Part shown: one piece after another, positions 1 to 10,149 of the stretch
Layout: every line of letters starts with the position of its first letter
How positions within the stretch are numbered: position 1 is the stretch's first letter
NCBI GenBank assembly: GCA_012934845.2
Contig: WNNJ02003785.1
Coordinates: 1-64,000, forward strand
Direction: 5' to 3'
From: Pomphorhynchus laevis
Lineage: Eukaryota > Acanthocephala > Palaeacanthocephala > Echinorhynchida > Pomphorhynchidae
DNA: 64,000 nt
Made by a program: the position numbers and the translations under genes
Notes under the pieces: model-generated
What the model saw: only the letters and a program-made list of their open reading frames with translations
Told to the model about the DNA's origin: nothing
Database searches by the model: none

Positions 1-97
1 TTACTATTTTTAATATATAATCACATTGTATTTTCACCCTACATTGATTGAAATTGTATTTCACATTATTTGACAAGTATTGTTTTATTTTCAGACT

Positions 98-126
98 CTG
101 AAGAAGGCTTTTACGCCGAAAGCTTA
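98..126 (+). ncRNA. Hammerhead-ribozyme-like core at a PLE terminal repeat
   Basis: CTGAAGA (98-104) is followed by a short hairpin (GGC 106-108 with GCC 115-117) and then GAAA (118-121). This is the order CUGANGA, stem II, GAAA expected of a hammerhead core, which Penelope-like elements are known to carry in their terminal repeats. The stretch sits just upstream of PLE coding remains. Stem III is imperfect (AGC/GCC) and I find no convincing stem I, so self-cleavage is not claimed. A related, shorter copy lies at about 9192-9250. Confidence 0.35.
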
Positions 127-179
127 GCCCTTGTATTGTGCTTTAAAACAAAAATCGCTGATGTTACTCGATTCTTGAT

Positions 180-1775
180 TTGATTTGTTTAACGATTTAT
201 TTGAAAGCAGCCTCAATGGGCTCTCGAGTTCGATTTGATAATAATATTCAATATTTCGAAAGTGTCGAACAACCGACCTCACAAACAACACAGCGAACGA
301 AATCATTAGCACACGCACGATACTTGTCATTTTGTATCAAAAATGGGATTCACATAAAAGGATTGAAAATAAAAAAGTCTTTGCAGGTTAACCGCAATCT
401 AATACCAGCCAAATAATGGACACATTACTCTCCAGATGGAAACAAGTTCTCGGTGATGTTGAAATCAAATTAACTAGAATTCTGTGGTAATTTTTCTCAT
501 TGGCATATAATTTTAACGATGGTTTTGTCGACAAAGGTATACTTAATCGACTGCTCGAATGCAAAACCAGAAAGCTGAGTCGATGTATAGGTCGAAGAGT
601 AACAACTGAGGAACTGCACTTCTACCCTCTTCGGCATTGCAGGAGATATAGACACCGATCAGACTATAAACAATTAAACAACGTCGTACTGAATGCAGTT
701 GAAAGCAATGTTGTCAACTTGTCAACGTTTACATTATCGGACAAACAAAAAGAGCTGTTGTCACTTGGCCTGTCATTTGTACCAGCACCAAGGGAATTTG
801 AACGCTATCCGTTAATTCGTAACATAAATGGATCAATTCATCGTGCAGTTGAGAATCTTCCTAATGATGGCACATCAATTAAATCTTTTGAATTAATTTC
901 GAACCATGCGGATATTCAAAAATACGTTACCCTAACACCCAACACACGAAGTCAAACGAATATAAATAAAACGCTTAAAAACGCCTTGAAAGAGCTAAAC
1001 GCGAATACTGATATAAAGATTCTACCCGCTGATAAAGGGAGTAAGACAGTTATTTGGGGTACGCAATAATACATAAAAGAGGGGATGCGCCAACTGTCAA
1101 GTGAGGCATATGAAGCGATTAAACTTGCGGACCACTCAGGCATCGTTAAAGAGGTTGAAACTGTTATAGCTACCCTTATAAAAGGCAAGCCCCTTAGAAA
1201 CAATCTCACCGTAACAAGACCAATACCTGAGCACATGTACCTACTCCCAAAGATACACAAAAATGTAAACCCGTGCCCTGGCCGCCCAATAATTCGAAAC
1301 TGCGGTACTGCTACTGAAAAATTGGCCCGTCATGCATAATAAACTCTACCCTATCCTGAAGAAAGCGCAATCATTTATTGAAAGCACGGACGATTTCATC
1401 AGAAAATTCGAGGATAGCAAAGCTCACATCAAACCCTCAAGCATACTATTCACATTGGATGTAGAGTCGTTATTTACCGCAATAGAAACAAATAACGGGA
1501 TCGCCGCGGTAGCGCGTATCTTAGAAACACACGGATGCTGTCAGTCTGAAATTGAACACCTCAGTACACTATTGCATCTTACGATGGAATCCAACACCTT
1601 TGAGTTCGAGGTTAAATTGTACCTGCAAAAACGTGGCACTTCTATGGAAAGCCCTATAGGGCCAACTTATGCAGGCCTTTACGTAGCCGACATCGAACAG
1701 AGATATATAAATAGTCGTCATCTGAAACCCTCCATTTGGATTTGTTATGTGGACGACATATTCGGTGTATGGTAA
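180..1775 (+). pseudogene. Penelope-like element A, N-terminal and RT part, broken
   Basis: This is a decayed PLE polyprotein in several frames on the plus strand (180-416, 500-1069, 1085-1339, 1332-1775). It shows the PLE order: an N-terminal helical region, the ADKG motif (near 1028) typical just before the RT, a region reading YLLPKIHKN then GRPII (about 1240-1295), RT motif A as FTLDVESLFTAI (about 1450-1485) and the catalytic YVDD (about 1747-1758). The copy stops right after YVDDIFGVW, where a second PLE begins at about 1776. No thumb or GIY-YIG part of this copy is seen downstream. Family assignment is firm from motif order; it is certainly inactive. Confidence 0.8.
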
Positions 1776-3490
1776 AAGATATGTTAAAAGATGCAAAAAT
1801 GGCAGTGGAAAATTTACTTACTAAGTACACCAGTAACAATATCATAACAACTGAAACAATGCATGAACTTAATTGTCGTAACGCAACACCAGAAAGGATG
1901 TATTTCTTACCAAATACACATAAAAATGAATATCCAGTCAAGGGTAGACCTATTATTAGTACAAATAATTCCCCAACAGAAAAGCTTAGTAAATATATTG
2001 ACAACCTTATGAAACCACTACCAACAAAAGTCCCATCTATGATACGCAATTCCTGTGATTTTTTTAAAAAGTTACAGCAAATCGATAAAGATAAAGTTCG
2101 AAGTTCAAAATTAATTACAATGGATGTAACATCGTTATACACAAACATAGATCACGATGAGGGACTTGAGGCAATAAAACAGTGTATAATGGAGGAAGAT
2201 TGGCCAATAATGAAACAAAACTTCGTACTAGAAAGCTTAGAAATAATATTAAAGAATAACATATTTACATTTAACGACATACTCTACAGACAATTAATAG
2301 GGACTGCCATGGGGACACCCGTTGCACCCACCTATGCTATACTATACATGCATAAGTATGAACAGGAAATGATCAACTCAATGCAAATTAAACCAATACT
2401 TTAATGTCGATATATCGATGACATTTTTATAATGTTATCTAGAGAGGAATACAATTCGGACAGACTACCAAAAAATGTTAATGATCATGGAAGGTTAGAA
2501 TTTACGATGGAGGATGAAGATATACACTTTCTTGATGTAAAGATAAAAAAGACTCCCAACTTAGACATAGAAACAAATTTATACCAAAAACCTTCATATA
2601 AAGCAATGTATTTGCATGCAAAAAGTGCACACCCATCGTGGATAAAAAGAAACATGATAAAAGGGGAAATATGTAGGATATACACTGTGTGTTCAAATTC
2701 GAACGATAGAATTCGTTGCCTTAATACATTGAGAGTAGACCTGATGCGTAGAGGATATACACATAGAATCATTTACAAACAGATACAAAAAGTCAGAAAT
2801 CAAATAAATAAAAATAAAAGTAGGATAGATATTAACAAAGGAATGATCCAGGTCAAACAAAAGGAAAAATATATTGGAATAGACTATGTCCTTTCCCTAT
2901 CAAATATAGGACGAAAAATCAAAAACATACAAAAAGTCTCTGTAGCAGCATATGGGGGTACAATTGATAGCCCAAGATTGTTCTATACATGTAAGAATAC
3001 CATAAAGAAAGCACTGGTAAATTCAAGAATTAAAAAAACACATAGTCACGATAAAAAATTGTGTTCAGAATGCAAAAAAGTAAGATGTAAGAGCTGTGCT
3101 TCTGTAAATATAGGTAGCTATTTTGAAAGCATTGGAACAGGCTGTAGATATAAAATAAAGAATACAGCTAACTGTTGTACTAAGGGAATAATCTATCTCG
3201 AAAATTGTACAGAATGTAAAGCCCAATACGTCGGAGAAACGGGTAGAGATATAAGAGCACGATTGACAAATCGTCGGGCAGATATAAAGGCAAAAAGAGG
3301 AAACGATGCTATCGTAAAACACTGCGAAACCCACGATAATAAGGATACCTTCAAATATACAATAATCGACATAGTTCAGAACGATAAACAAAGAAAAATA
3401 AACGAAATGGAATGGATTGGACAATTGTATACCGACAGAGACACAGGAATTAACGAACAGCACATCTATCACTGGAATGAAATTACTTAA
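1776..3490 (+). mobile_element. Penelope-like element B, RT plus C-terminal GIY-YIG, 5' truncated
   Basis: One reading frame covers 1776-3490, interrupted by a single in-frame TAA (2402-2404) just before the catalytic YIDD. Visible in order are: MYFLPNTHKN (PLE RT1 region), GRPIISTNNSPTEKLSKY, motif A as TMDVTSLYTNID, motif B as GTAMGTPVAPTYA, YIDD (about 2411-2422), a thumb with HFLDVKIKK and YQKPSY, a Cys-rich linker (CSECKKVRCKSC, about 3061-3100) and a GIY-YIG nuclease with IIYLENC and YVGETGRDIRARL (about 3190-3270). This is the canonical PLE layout with the nuclease at the C-terminus. It abuts element A at the A copy's YVDD and lacks its own N-terminus, as expected of 5' truncation. A 3' UTR runs to about 3680. 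Confidence 0.85.
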
Positions 3491-3591
3491 AAAGAAGATG
3501 AAATTCTTTCGTAATGCTACGTCATATGTTTTTTTTGTATTTTGTTCTTTTTTTACAGTTGATTTGAATTTGCGCGTGTGCACATCTTTTC

Positions 3592-3625
3592 GCTGTTGAT
3601 AAAGGCAAAAAGCCGAAACGTTCAA
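3592..3625 (+). ncRNA. Degenerate hammerhead-like motif at the 3' end of PLE B
   Basis: A TTGATAA core (two differences from CTGATGA) is followed by GGC, five A, GCC and then GAAACG, so a three-pair stem II is closed exactly between the core and GAAAC. It lies 100 bp after the stop of PLE B. PLE ends commonly keep this configuration. It is degenerate and probably inactive. Confidence 0.35.
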
Positions 3626-3690
3626 TAAATAACTTTGTTGTTTATTTTCTCAAAGACAAACTGCTGGAAATATTGGTGAGATAATATTTA

Positions 3691-3970
3691 TTTGAAAAAA
3701 AAGAGTTCATTGAAAAGGACCCCAGCTGTGAGAAAAACACCCACAACTATAATATATAGTTTTGGTTGTATGCTAAACTGTCTTGCAGGATCACCCATGA
3801 TTCGTTTATATATTCCAAATTTTTCAATAAACTGGTGGTTAAAAGATGACAACAATTTACAACGTTATTTTACTAGTTTCGCGTTTCACACGCTTTTTCA
3901 AAAAATTCTATGTCACAAATCTACAATTACAGAGCTTCGTATGTGCTACAAAATCCACGTAAGAAATCAG
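3691..3970. other. Spacer between PLE fragments, nothing recognised
   Basis: AT-rich sequence between the end of PLE B and an oppositely oriented PLE relic. The 109-codon plus-strand ORF here shows no motif that I recognise and is probably chance or decayed PLE sequence. Confidence 0.4.
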
Positions 3971-4195
3971 TCATTTTCTGACCATTCAAAAATTGTGCCG
4001 CTATTTAAACCATATTTGTAAGTTCTTAATTGACCTTGCCACCTCGATTCTTTTATTAATCGTTCTTTAATTAGTGGTATATTATTTTCAACTACTATGT
4101 ATTCCATTATTGATTCATCTCCGTTGTGTTGCTTCACTATATGTGTTACAATTCCATCTGTATTATAGTTTTTATTATTTTCTGGATTGTTGTTT
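3971..4195 (-). pseudogene. PLE GIY-YIG C-terminus, minus-strand relic
   Basis: Read on the minus strand, the stretch encodes NTDGIVTHIVKQHNGDES, a Glu-rich segment, WQGQLRTYKYGLNSG and FEWSEND before a stop (3971-3973). The spacing matches the end of the GIY-YIG region of PLE B (DAIVKHCETHDN ... EWIGQLYTDRDTGIN ... YHWNE). It is only the last 75 codons of an element. Confidence 0.6.
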
Positions 4196-4249
4196 TTAGA
4201 ATTAAGTAATGATTTGATTTTTTAAGTAATGATAAAGTAATGTTTACAT

Positions 4250-4756
4250 GCAAACAGCGACCAAAGTAGCACAGTAAAGAGAGCGGTCATATTTAATGAA
4301 GCGTTACGAATGAGGAGAATCTGTTCCGACGACTATCAGTTTGAGAACAACCTTTTTATCATTGAAAAAATACTGATATCTAGAGGATATACTAACAGAT
4401 CTATATACAGAGAGTTTTCCAAGATAAGACGACGACCAAGGGAACGATGGCTACAGATGGCATCTCCAACCGAAAAGGTATATGTAACACAACCTCATCA
4501 TAATGGAATAAAGACCATAAATGGAGATATCAAAAAAGCATATAAACTTGTCTGCTCTAGATATAACATCAAAGGCATTGAACCTTGTATTTGCTTTCAA
4601 TCTACAAATAAGATTTGTACGCATTTAGTTAAATCAAAATTTGATTCAAACATAATAAATAATTATTCGCGTGAACCAGGTGACTGCAAGAGCTGTAAAC
4701 GACCAAGATGCAAAACCTGCGAGAGCTGTTCAGTGGAAAAATATTTCAAGATGGTT
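4250..4756 (+). pseudogene. PLE thumb and Cys-linker fragment (element C)
   Basis: An open stretch encodes the region between RT and nuclease of a PLE: SRGYTNRSIYREFSKIRRRP is the thumb-like repeat seen in other PLEs (compare RRGYTHRIIYKQIQKVRNQ in element B), followed by GDCKSCKRPRCKTCESCSVE, a Cys-rich linker. It is cut at about 4756, where an inverted PLE segment begins. The GIY-YIG part that should follow is absent. Confidence 0.7.
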
Positions 4757-5430
4757 ATCAATTTACGTGAATTACGAAGCGTGAGATCCCTGTCTGCAGC
4801 CTGAAAAGTGTTTCGATCCTGCAGTATTTCGAGCATTTTTACGTTGTAGTCATTTTTATCCATCACTACGGTACAATTTCCCTTATCAGCCCTGGAGATA
4901 ATTAAGTCACTGTTATCCCTTAATCCCCGAATAGCCTCTTTCTCAGCATATGAAATATTAGTTTTGGGAGTTAGTGTCTTTCCTTTAAGATGAGACATCT
5001 CTATCCGCATACCTTTTAGACGATTAATAACGCCCCCAGTGACAGGATTGTTACTAAAGTTACTTGCTAGTTTAGAACACAACGACTCTAATTCAGAGGT
5101 GATATCAATCTCATCACGGGCTGTCATTGACTTTTTTGTTACCGAAAACTTCAGGCCCTTGACCAGAGCAGATATTTCACAATCACTAAGGATATTATTT
5201 GAAAGATTGACAACTGACGAAGGTGTCTCACAAGGTAGTGTGCAATTCGGAGTGTCCAGGTCAACAGGTAAAGAAAAGCGTGCAGAGGCCTTCTCATACA
5301 ATAAGGTAGCTTTACGTTTTAGACGACTCACCTTTTAAATATAAAGTTTTTTACCATAATTTTGCAAAAGACCATTCACCTGACGCCAGCATCTCGAATC
5401 TACTGTGTCCGTTAACTCGCCGTACAGCAT
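4757..5430 (-). pseudogene. PLE N-terminal segment in inverted orientation (element D)
   Basis: The minus strand from about 5430 down to 4757 encodes the pre-RT part of a PLE: a basic start (MSRLKRKATLLYEKA), ILSDCEISALVKGLKFSV (the 'LS..E..LL.KGL.F' block of PLE N-termini), and ISRADKGNCTVVMDKNDY, the ADKG block just before the RT. The RT of the same family follows on the opposite strand from 5431, so this is best read as the inverted 5' portion of one twin-primed insertion rather than a separate element. Confidence 0.7.
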
Positions 5431-6827
5431 TTGAATGTCCTTTTTAATCCTTTTTACGAGGCTGGTAAATTTCTCTCTAATATTCTACGCTCGCATGTCT
5501 TGGATATTCCCTCCAAGGTTCTAAACAGCGTAGACTTTGTGAATCGTATCCGTACATTAGAAGTGGATGATCAAAAGTTTTGTATTTTCACACTAAACGT
5601 GAAGTCCATATTCACTAATGTACCGACCAATGAAGCAATAGACGTAGCATTGGGATTGATTCCGCCTACTTGGTCAGAACAGCGACACCTACAAAATCTA
5701 AGATTATTTTTCGAAATAGCTACATGCACTAACTTTACTTTTAATGACACAATCTATAATCAGTGTTTTGGTGTAGCAATGGGGTCCCCGTTAGGCCCAG
5801 CGTTAGCTGACCTGTTTATGCAGAAATTTGAAGAGTCAGCTATTTCTCAGTACCATATAAACCGTTGGTTTGGTATAGGTATATTGATGACATTTTCGTG
5901 GTATGACCTGGTGCTAAAAATGATGCTTTAAACTTTGTCGATTTCTTAAATGACATTCATCCCCGCATCGGGTTAAGTATATCTTGGCCGGAAAATGACT
6001 TTTTGCCATTTCTAGATTGTGAAGTCAATGCAAAAGACATACACATTACTAGAGTATACAGAAAAGCCACCGAAACTGATACACATATTCGATGGGATAG
6101 TAACCACAGCTCAGCGTCTAAGTTAGGCATTTTTCGTGGGTTTTGTTTCAGGGCATACAGGGTTAGTAGCTCGCATGAATATCACGAGTCTGAGCTCACT
6201 CTACTAACCAGAAATTTTGTCAAGTTAGGCTATCTTTTGAATGCGTTTCTTAAACAGATAAAGAAGGTGTCAAAATCAATTAGTCTTGAACAGATAAAGA
6301 AGGTGTCAAAATCAATTAGTCGCAATGATAATGTGTCATGGTCTTCAGCTTTGTCTCCGGTAAAACACTTCTTTACTATTCCACAACTCGGAAACTTAAA
6401 TGTTTGTCTGCAGAGCAAGGTTAAGAACTTGATTGCGTGGTCTAAGTTACTAATAGAAATTGTCAATTCATCTCGCTCTTGTAACACAATACAATCAATA
6501 ATTAAACCGTCATACCGTAACAAAGATCAGCGTGTTGGCGGCATTTATAACATCACTTGCAGGGAATGTCCATCCTTTTATATTGGCCAAACTGGCAGAA
6601 CACTGCGTAAAAGAGTCGGGGAACACAAAAGTGCACTGTCCACCTGCCGTAAATCAGCAGTCGCCGACCACGCGAATACTACTGGACACACTATCGATTT
6701 TGATGGCGCCAGTATAATTTGCCAAGTTAGATCGTATCACCGGCGTATTTTAACAGAAGCGGTGGCAATTAAACTACTTGAGCCTAACCTCAATGGACAA
6801 AACGAATTTAATTTACACACGTTTTGA
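5431..6827 (+). mobile_element. PLE RT plus GIY-YIG, 3' portion (element E)
   Basis: Plus-strand PLE from the start of the RT fingers (AGKFLSNIL) through motif A as FTLNVKSIFTNVP, motif B as GVAMGSPLGPALADLFM (about 5770-5820), YIDD (about 5880-5891), PFLDCEVN and VYRKATETDTHI of the thumb, to a C-terminal GIY-YIG domain (GGIYNITC, FYIGQTGRTLRKRVGEHK, about 6537-6630) ending at 6827. A frame change lies right after YIDD, and a 36-bp tandem duplication (6258-6323) repeats QIKKVSKSIS within the linker. Motif A has Asn where Asp is usual (LNV for LDV), so the RT would be dead even if read through. Together with the inverted 4757-5430 segment it makes an almost complete element missing only a few dozen codons. 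Confidence 0.8.
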
Positions 6828-6885
6828 CTCGTAATTTTTTTTGTTTTTTTTTGTTGCTCAACTGTTGTATCTTTTCAGATTTATC

Positions 6886-6930
6886 CTGACGATGTCCACA
6901 ATTGGTAAAAGAAATATTGATAACAAAATC
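6886..6930 (+). ncRNA. Hammerhead-like core in the 3' UTR of PLE E
   Basis: CTGACGA (6886-6892) is followed by GTCC, a loop, a GG-containing partner strand and GAAA (6911-6914). The next bases, AT ATTG AT A, could form a tiny stem III ending in the U-A cleavage context. Stem II is damaged on its 3' strand. Position 60 bp after the PLE stop fits a terminal-repeat ribozyme relic. Confidence 0.3.
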
Positions 6931-7017
6931 TTAAACGTTTTTAACGTTTTTTGGCTGGGTTTGGCCCTAAAACCATTCACAAATATTTCAACCCAGCATG
7001 TCTCATTCCGATTCAAT

Positions 7018-7043
7018 GATATATATATATATATATATATATA
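7018..7043. repeat. (AT)n microsatellite
   Basis: Pure AT dinucleotide tract directly after the PLE E 3' region, followed by a short reversed PLE-like end (revcomp CTGAAGAAGGCT). Confidence 0.95.
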
Positions 7044-7075
7044 GCCTTCTTCAGGAAAATAATATTGTAAGTAGT

Positions 7076-7141
7076 TTATTATCCTTAGCTATTAAGGATA
7101 ATAGCTAAGGATAATAAGGAAGCAGCAGAATCGCTGCTTCC
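7076..7141. repeat. Two adjacent perfect hairpins
   Basis: First hairpin: 18-bp arms 7076-7093 and 7100-7117 around a 6-nt loop. Second: 9-bp arms 7118-7126 and 7133-7141 around AGAATC. They lie between two (AT)n tracts, a context in which cruciform-forming sequence can accumulate. No protein or RNA gene is apparent. Confidence 0.85.
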
Positions 7142-7153
7142 TTACGGAAATTT

Positions 7154-7155
<2 letters not shown>

Positions 7156-7214
<59 letters not shown>
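7156..7214. repeat. (TA)n microsatellite
   Basis: About 29 uninterrupted TA dinucleotides ending next to the 3' end of the minus-strand FLYWCH ORF. Confidence 0.95.
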
Positions 7215-7217
<3 letters not shown>

Positions 7218-7230
7218 GAATAAACTGGTG

Positions 7231-7791
7231 TTAAAGTACGAGCAATATTATTACGTTTCGGCTAAATATCTTCTTGATATAAGACAAAAACTCTTCTGAA
7301 TAAAAAATAACCGTTCGACTTCCTGATGTTAACCCAGAATCGTATTGAAGAAAACGAAAACCATTTAAAGTTGTCTGAAGTTCAAGAGGAATATCATTTT
7401 CGGGTCCAGGAGTATAATTGTCCCTTTCGTTTCTTATTTTCTTAGCATAGTCTCTCATGTTTTCAAAAGATGTTACCTTGGATAAGGTTTTTGTCTCTAA
7501 ATTCTTTGTTTCGGATGTAAACACAGTTACAAACCTTTCATTTGATTCTTTGCAACGATTTAGAATGTTTTGGTTTGCTATAATTGCAGCATTTTTACCA
7601 TCATTAGAAGAGCATGTATGTGATTCTGCTGATATAGGAGGCAGTGTGTCGTTTTTGATTGTAACCTGACCCTTGCAGTCCCTATACTTACACCTCCATC
7701 TGATCACATCTTCCTTTTTATTTGATATATGATATAAAAACCCGTTATAGTCTAACATAGGTGCTCCTCTCTGCGTTTTAAAATATTTCAT
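7231..7791 (-). CDS. FLYWCH-type zinc-finger protein, probable transposon-derived fragment
   Basis: A 186-codon minus-strand ORF starting at an ATG at 7791. Residues about 8-62 read GAPMLDYNGFLYHISN, then WRCKYRDCKGQVTI, then a region ending ESHTC. This is the FLYWCH layout: aromatic strand, W-x-C-x4-C, then a distal His, with the last ligand here Cys rather than His. In animals this finger often forms the N-terminal DNA-binding part of Mutator-like transposases. The remaining 120 residues show no DDE motif that I recognise and the frame ends next to a (TA)n tract, so a catalytic part may have been lost. The ORF start and upstream region are duplicated at 7909-8041 and partly at 8461-8540. 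It could be a host FLYWCH gene exon, but the repeats around it favour a mobile element. Confidence 0.5.
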   Translation of the reverse strand: MKYFKTQRGAPMLDYNGFLYHISNKKEDVIRWRCKYRDCKGQVTIKNDTLPPISAESHTCSSNDGKNAAIIANQNILNRCKESNERFVTVFTSETKNLETKTLSKVTSFENMRDYAKKIRNERDNYTPGPENDIPLELQTTLNGFRFLQYDSGLTSGSRTVIFYSEEFLSYIKKIFSRNVIILLVL

Positions 7792-8099
7792 TTTTGGGGT
7801 TAAAAATTTTTTAAATATTTTTAAAAGGGATTCCCTATTTTATACGTTGGCGAGTTTTCGGGTCAAAAAAATTTGACGAAAAACCGGAAACTCGCCATTG
7901 GCGAGTTTCACCTCCATCTGATCACATCTTCCTTTTTATTTGATATATGATATAAAAACCCGTTATAGTCTAACATAGGTGCTCCTCTCTGCGTTTTAAA
8001 ATATTTCATTTTTGGGGTTAAAAATTTTTTAAATATTTTTAAAAGGGATTCCCTATTTTATACGTTGGCGAGTTTTCGGGTCAAAAAAATTTGACGAAA

Positions 8100-8132
8100 A
8101 ACCGGAAACTCGCCATTGGCGAGTTTCCGGTT
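8100..8132. repeat. Perfect 15-bp hairpin abutting (TA)n
   Basis: Arms 8100-8114 and 8118-8132 are exact complements around a 3-nt loop (ATT). The identical hairpin recurs at 8585-8617, both directly upstream of a (TA)n tract. An imperfect partner (GGCGAGTTTTCGG) lies 30 bp upstream of each. It may be a foldback or terminal repeat of the element carrying the FLYWCH ORF. Confidence 0.85.
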
Positions 8133-8134
8133 AA

Positions 8135-8238
<104 letters not shown>

Positions 8239-8310
8239 CATATGTTAATAAGCAGCATTCTGCAATTAAATAGCTCGAATCTCGGATAAGTCAAATTTCA
8301 AAAGGCGAAA

Positions 8311-8395
8311 AGTTGGTAGTCAGCCTTCTGACGAGCCCGGGGCTACCAACATGTGGCAAAAAGCGGGCGAAACGAAAACGGTTGTGGCAATGGCG
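8311..8395 (+). ncRNA. Hammerhead-like core with 5-bp stem II
   Basis: CTGACGA (8328-8334) is followed at once by GCCCG (8335-8339). The exact complement CGGGC (8364-8368) is followed at once by GAAA (8369-8372). These are the conserved hammerhead core positions with a perfect stem II. Stem III may form from AACG/CGGTT with a bulge. A competing 8-bp stem (GTTGGTAG with CTACCAAC) encloses the CTGACGA. A paired stem I is not obvious. It lies in the unique spacer between the two (TA)n blocks, with no PLE coding sequence adjacent. Confidence 0.4.
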
Positions 8396-8584
8396 CCGTT
8401 AGTAGTCAGGGTGTATGGAATTGGATATAATGAAGGAAGGATTCTGTAGCTGGTTTCCAATAGGTGCTCCTCTCTGCGTTTTAAAATATTTCATTTTTGG
8501 GGTTAAAAATTTTTTAAATATTTTTAAAAGGGATTCCCTATTTTATACGTTGGCGAGTTTTCGGGTCAAAAAAATTTGACGAAA

Positions 8585-8617
8585 AACCGGAAACTCGCCA
8601 TTGGCGAGTTTCCGGTT
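8585..8617. repeat. Second copy of the perfect 15-bp hairpin
   Basis: Identical to the hairpin at 8100-8132, again directly upstream of (TA)n. Confidence 0.85.
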
Positions 8618-8619
8618 AA

Positions 8620-8621
<2 letters not shown>

Positions 8622-8712
<91 letters not shown>
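8622..8712. repeat. (AT)n microsatellite
   Basis: About 45 AT dinucleotides; second member of the duplicated block. Confidence 0.95.
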
Positions 8713-8716
<4 letters not shown>

Positions 8717-8794
8717 AATAAGCAGCATTCTGCAATTAAATAGAGTTGTAATTTGCTTGAACACTTATAAATTTTCTTGAAAATTTAAAACTGT

Positions 8795-9190
8795 TCTAAT
8801 AATTTTTTTAAATAATAATACAAATTTATTTAATGTGGCAAATGCGTACAAGCTGTACGCTTACAAGACCACAAACAAAAATGAAAAAGTCAAGCGGATA
8901 AATTGTTAAAATGGGATCGGATTTGTCGTTTGAAGCACTGCAGGGAAGTTGATTGGCGTATATGAATGGGCAGATGATTCCACGATAGAGGAGCAGCCAC
9001 CAGGAAGGAGCGGAGTCCAAAGGAGGTAGAGTAGTTTGGGACATGTAAAAGAAGGGAATTACAGGAACGCAAGGAACAGTAAACAGGACGAGAATTATCA
9101 AGAAAAGGAAGGTTGAGAAATGAAGGGGTATGAAAAGTTACAAGGCGGAAAGCAACGATAAGAAGACGAGCAAGTTCAAGCAAATTAAAA
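8795..9190 (-). pseudogene. 3' end of an L2/CR1-like LINE (family B), 5' truncated
   Basis: On the minus strand, 9183-8890 encodes the C-terminal tail typical of APE-type LINE ORF2: NLPFLDNSRPVYCSLRSCNS, LRSFLVAAPLSWNHLPIHIR and CFKRQIRSHF. After the stop comes a 3' tail with a small hairpin (GCGTACA/TGTACGC) and GCATTTGCCACATTAAATAAAT, the family-B tail also seen at 36530, 43660, 48050 and 51880. All of EN and RT are missing, so this is a short 5'-truncated insertion. Confidence 0.75.
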
Positions 9191-9284
9191 CACTGAAGGC
9201 TTTTACGCCGAAAGCTTAGCCCTTGTATTGTGCTCTAAAAGAAAAATCGCTGTTAAAATTTACAATACTCAAATCAAGATTATA

Positions 9285-9514
9285 CTGCTTCGTTGTTTCA
9301 ACCCTTAGATCGTCTTAATCCCCAGGAACATCAGCCGACAAATCAACAACCAAACCAAACTCAAGAACAACTTTATGCATCCGAACTTGTACAAATGCAG
9401 ACAGTGGGATTTCATAGCCGTGATACTAATCTTGAAGCGCTTGTTTCATCTTTGGGGACGCAAAAATGGCTGTAGAACGTAACGAAGTCTCTTGACTTTT
9501 ATAATGATAATTAT
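9285..9514 (+). pseudogene. Ubiquilin-like UBA domain fragment
   Basis: The plus frame reads a Gln/Pro/Asn-rich linker and then LYASELVQMQTVGFHSRDTN and LEALVSSLG. This matches the UBA helix pattern L..M..MGF.....N..AL...GG of ubiquilin/Dsk2 C-termini (VGF for MGF). The frame ends in TAG at 9473-9475, but the -1 frame continues GDAKMAVERNEVS and then stops, which is how a UBA third helix should read. One base appears to be missing in the GGGG run near 9455. It is either a retro-copied or decayed host gene piece, or an exon with a base error. No intron borders are evident. Confidence 0.4.
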
Positions 9515-9590
9515 TTTCAAACCTTAACCTGTATATTATAATATTCTTTTTAAAATCGCAGTTGTTAATCGATTCTTTATTTGTTTAAGG
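9515..9590. other. AT-rich spacer
   Basis: No feature seen. Confidence 0.5.
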
Positions 9591-9722
9591 ATTTATATAT
9601 AAGAGATATGATTCAACCGCAACTGTCTATTACACCTATTCGCCTCTATATATAGAGAGAGGCAGATAGGTGTAATTGACAGTCCTGATTAAATCATATC
9701 TCTAATTTATTAATCCTCTGAG
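9591..9722. repeat. Foldback (imperfect palindrome), MITE-like
   Basis: AGAGATATGATT near 9603 pairs with AAATCATATCTCT near 9705, and the inner arms (TATTACACCTAT with ATAGGTGTAAT; CCTCTATA with TATAGAG) continue the pairing to a centre near 9650. A partial related sequence lies at about 9913-9955. No coding capacity. Confidence 0.6.
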
Positions 9723-10140
9723 GATCCCATACTGCGGTGCTTTCTTTGTTGCTTATTATATTAATCAATTCATGATCTCGCTGATGTCTATTAACCTGAA
9801 AAGGATTCACTGCATAGTATGTTTTTCATGTGTATTCATTGTATGTGCTGCAAATGACGAGGCTGCTTAATGCTTAAGCGGTATGCCGTCTTGCAGTGTT
9901 GAAACATGAAATTCTATATATAGAGAGATGCAAATATGTGTAATAGACATATATTATATTTATTTATTCTTATAATAGCACAAATAAATGAGTACGTACT
10001 CTTTATTTTGTTTAATTTTGATTTCAGCTACTAGAAGAACGGGTTTCAAAGTATCTAATTTTCTTAAGCCGATTGAAGACAAACATGATTATAACTAGAT
10101 CATAACGAAACTACGTCGTAAATTCAGCATAGTATTAGCA
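9723..10140. other. Non-coding AT-rich stretch
   Basis: No ORF, RNA or repeat that I recognise, apart from a partial copy of the neighbouring foldback near 9913-9955. Confidence 0.5.
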
Positions 10141-10149
10141 CACTTTTTC

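Noticed and set aside
7076-7141. Strong hairpins as bacterial-type terminators
   Set aside because: Eukaryotic context; hairpins lie between microsatellites and no gene ends there.
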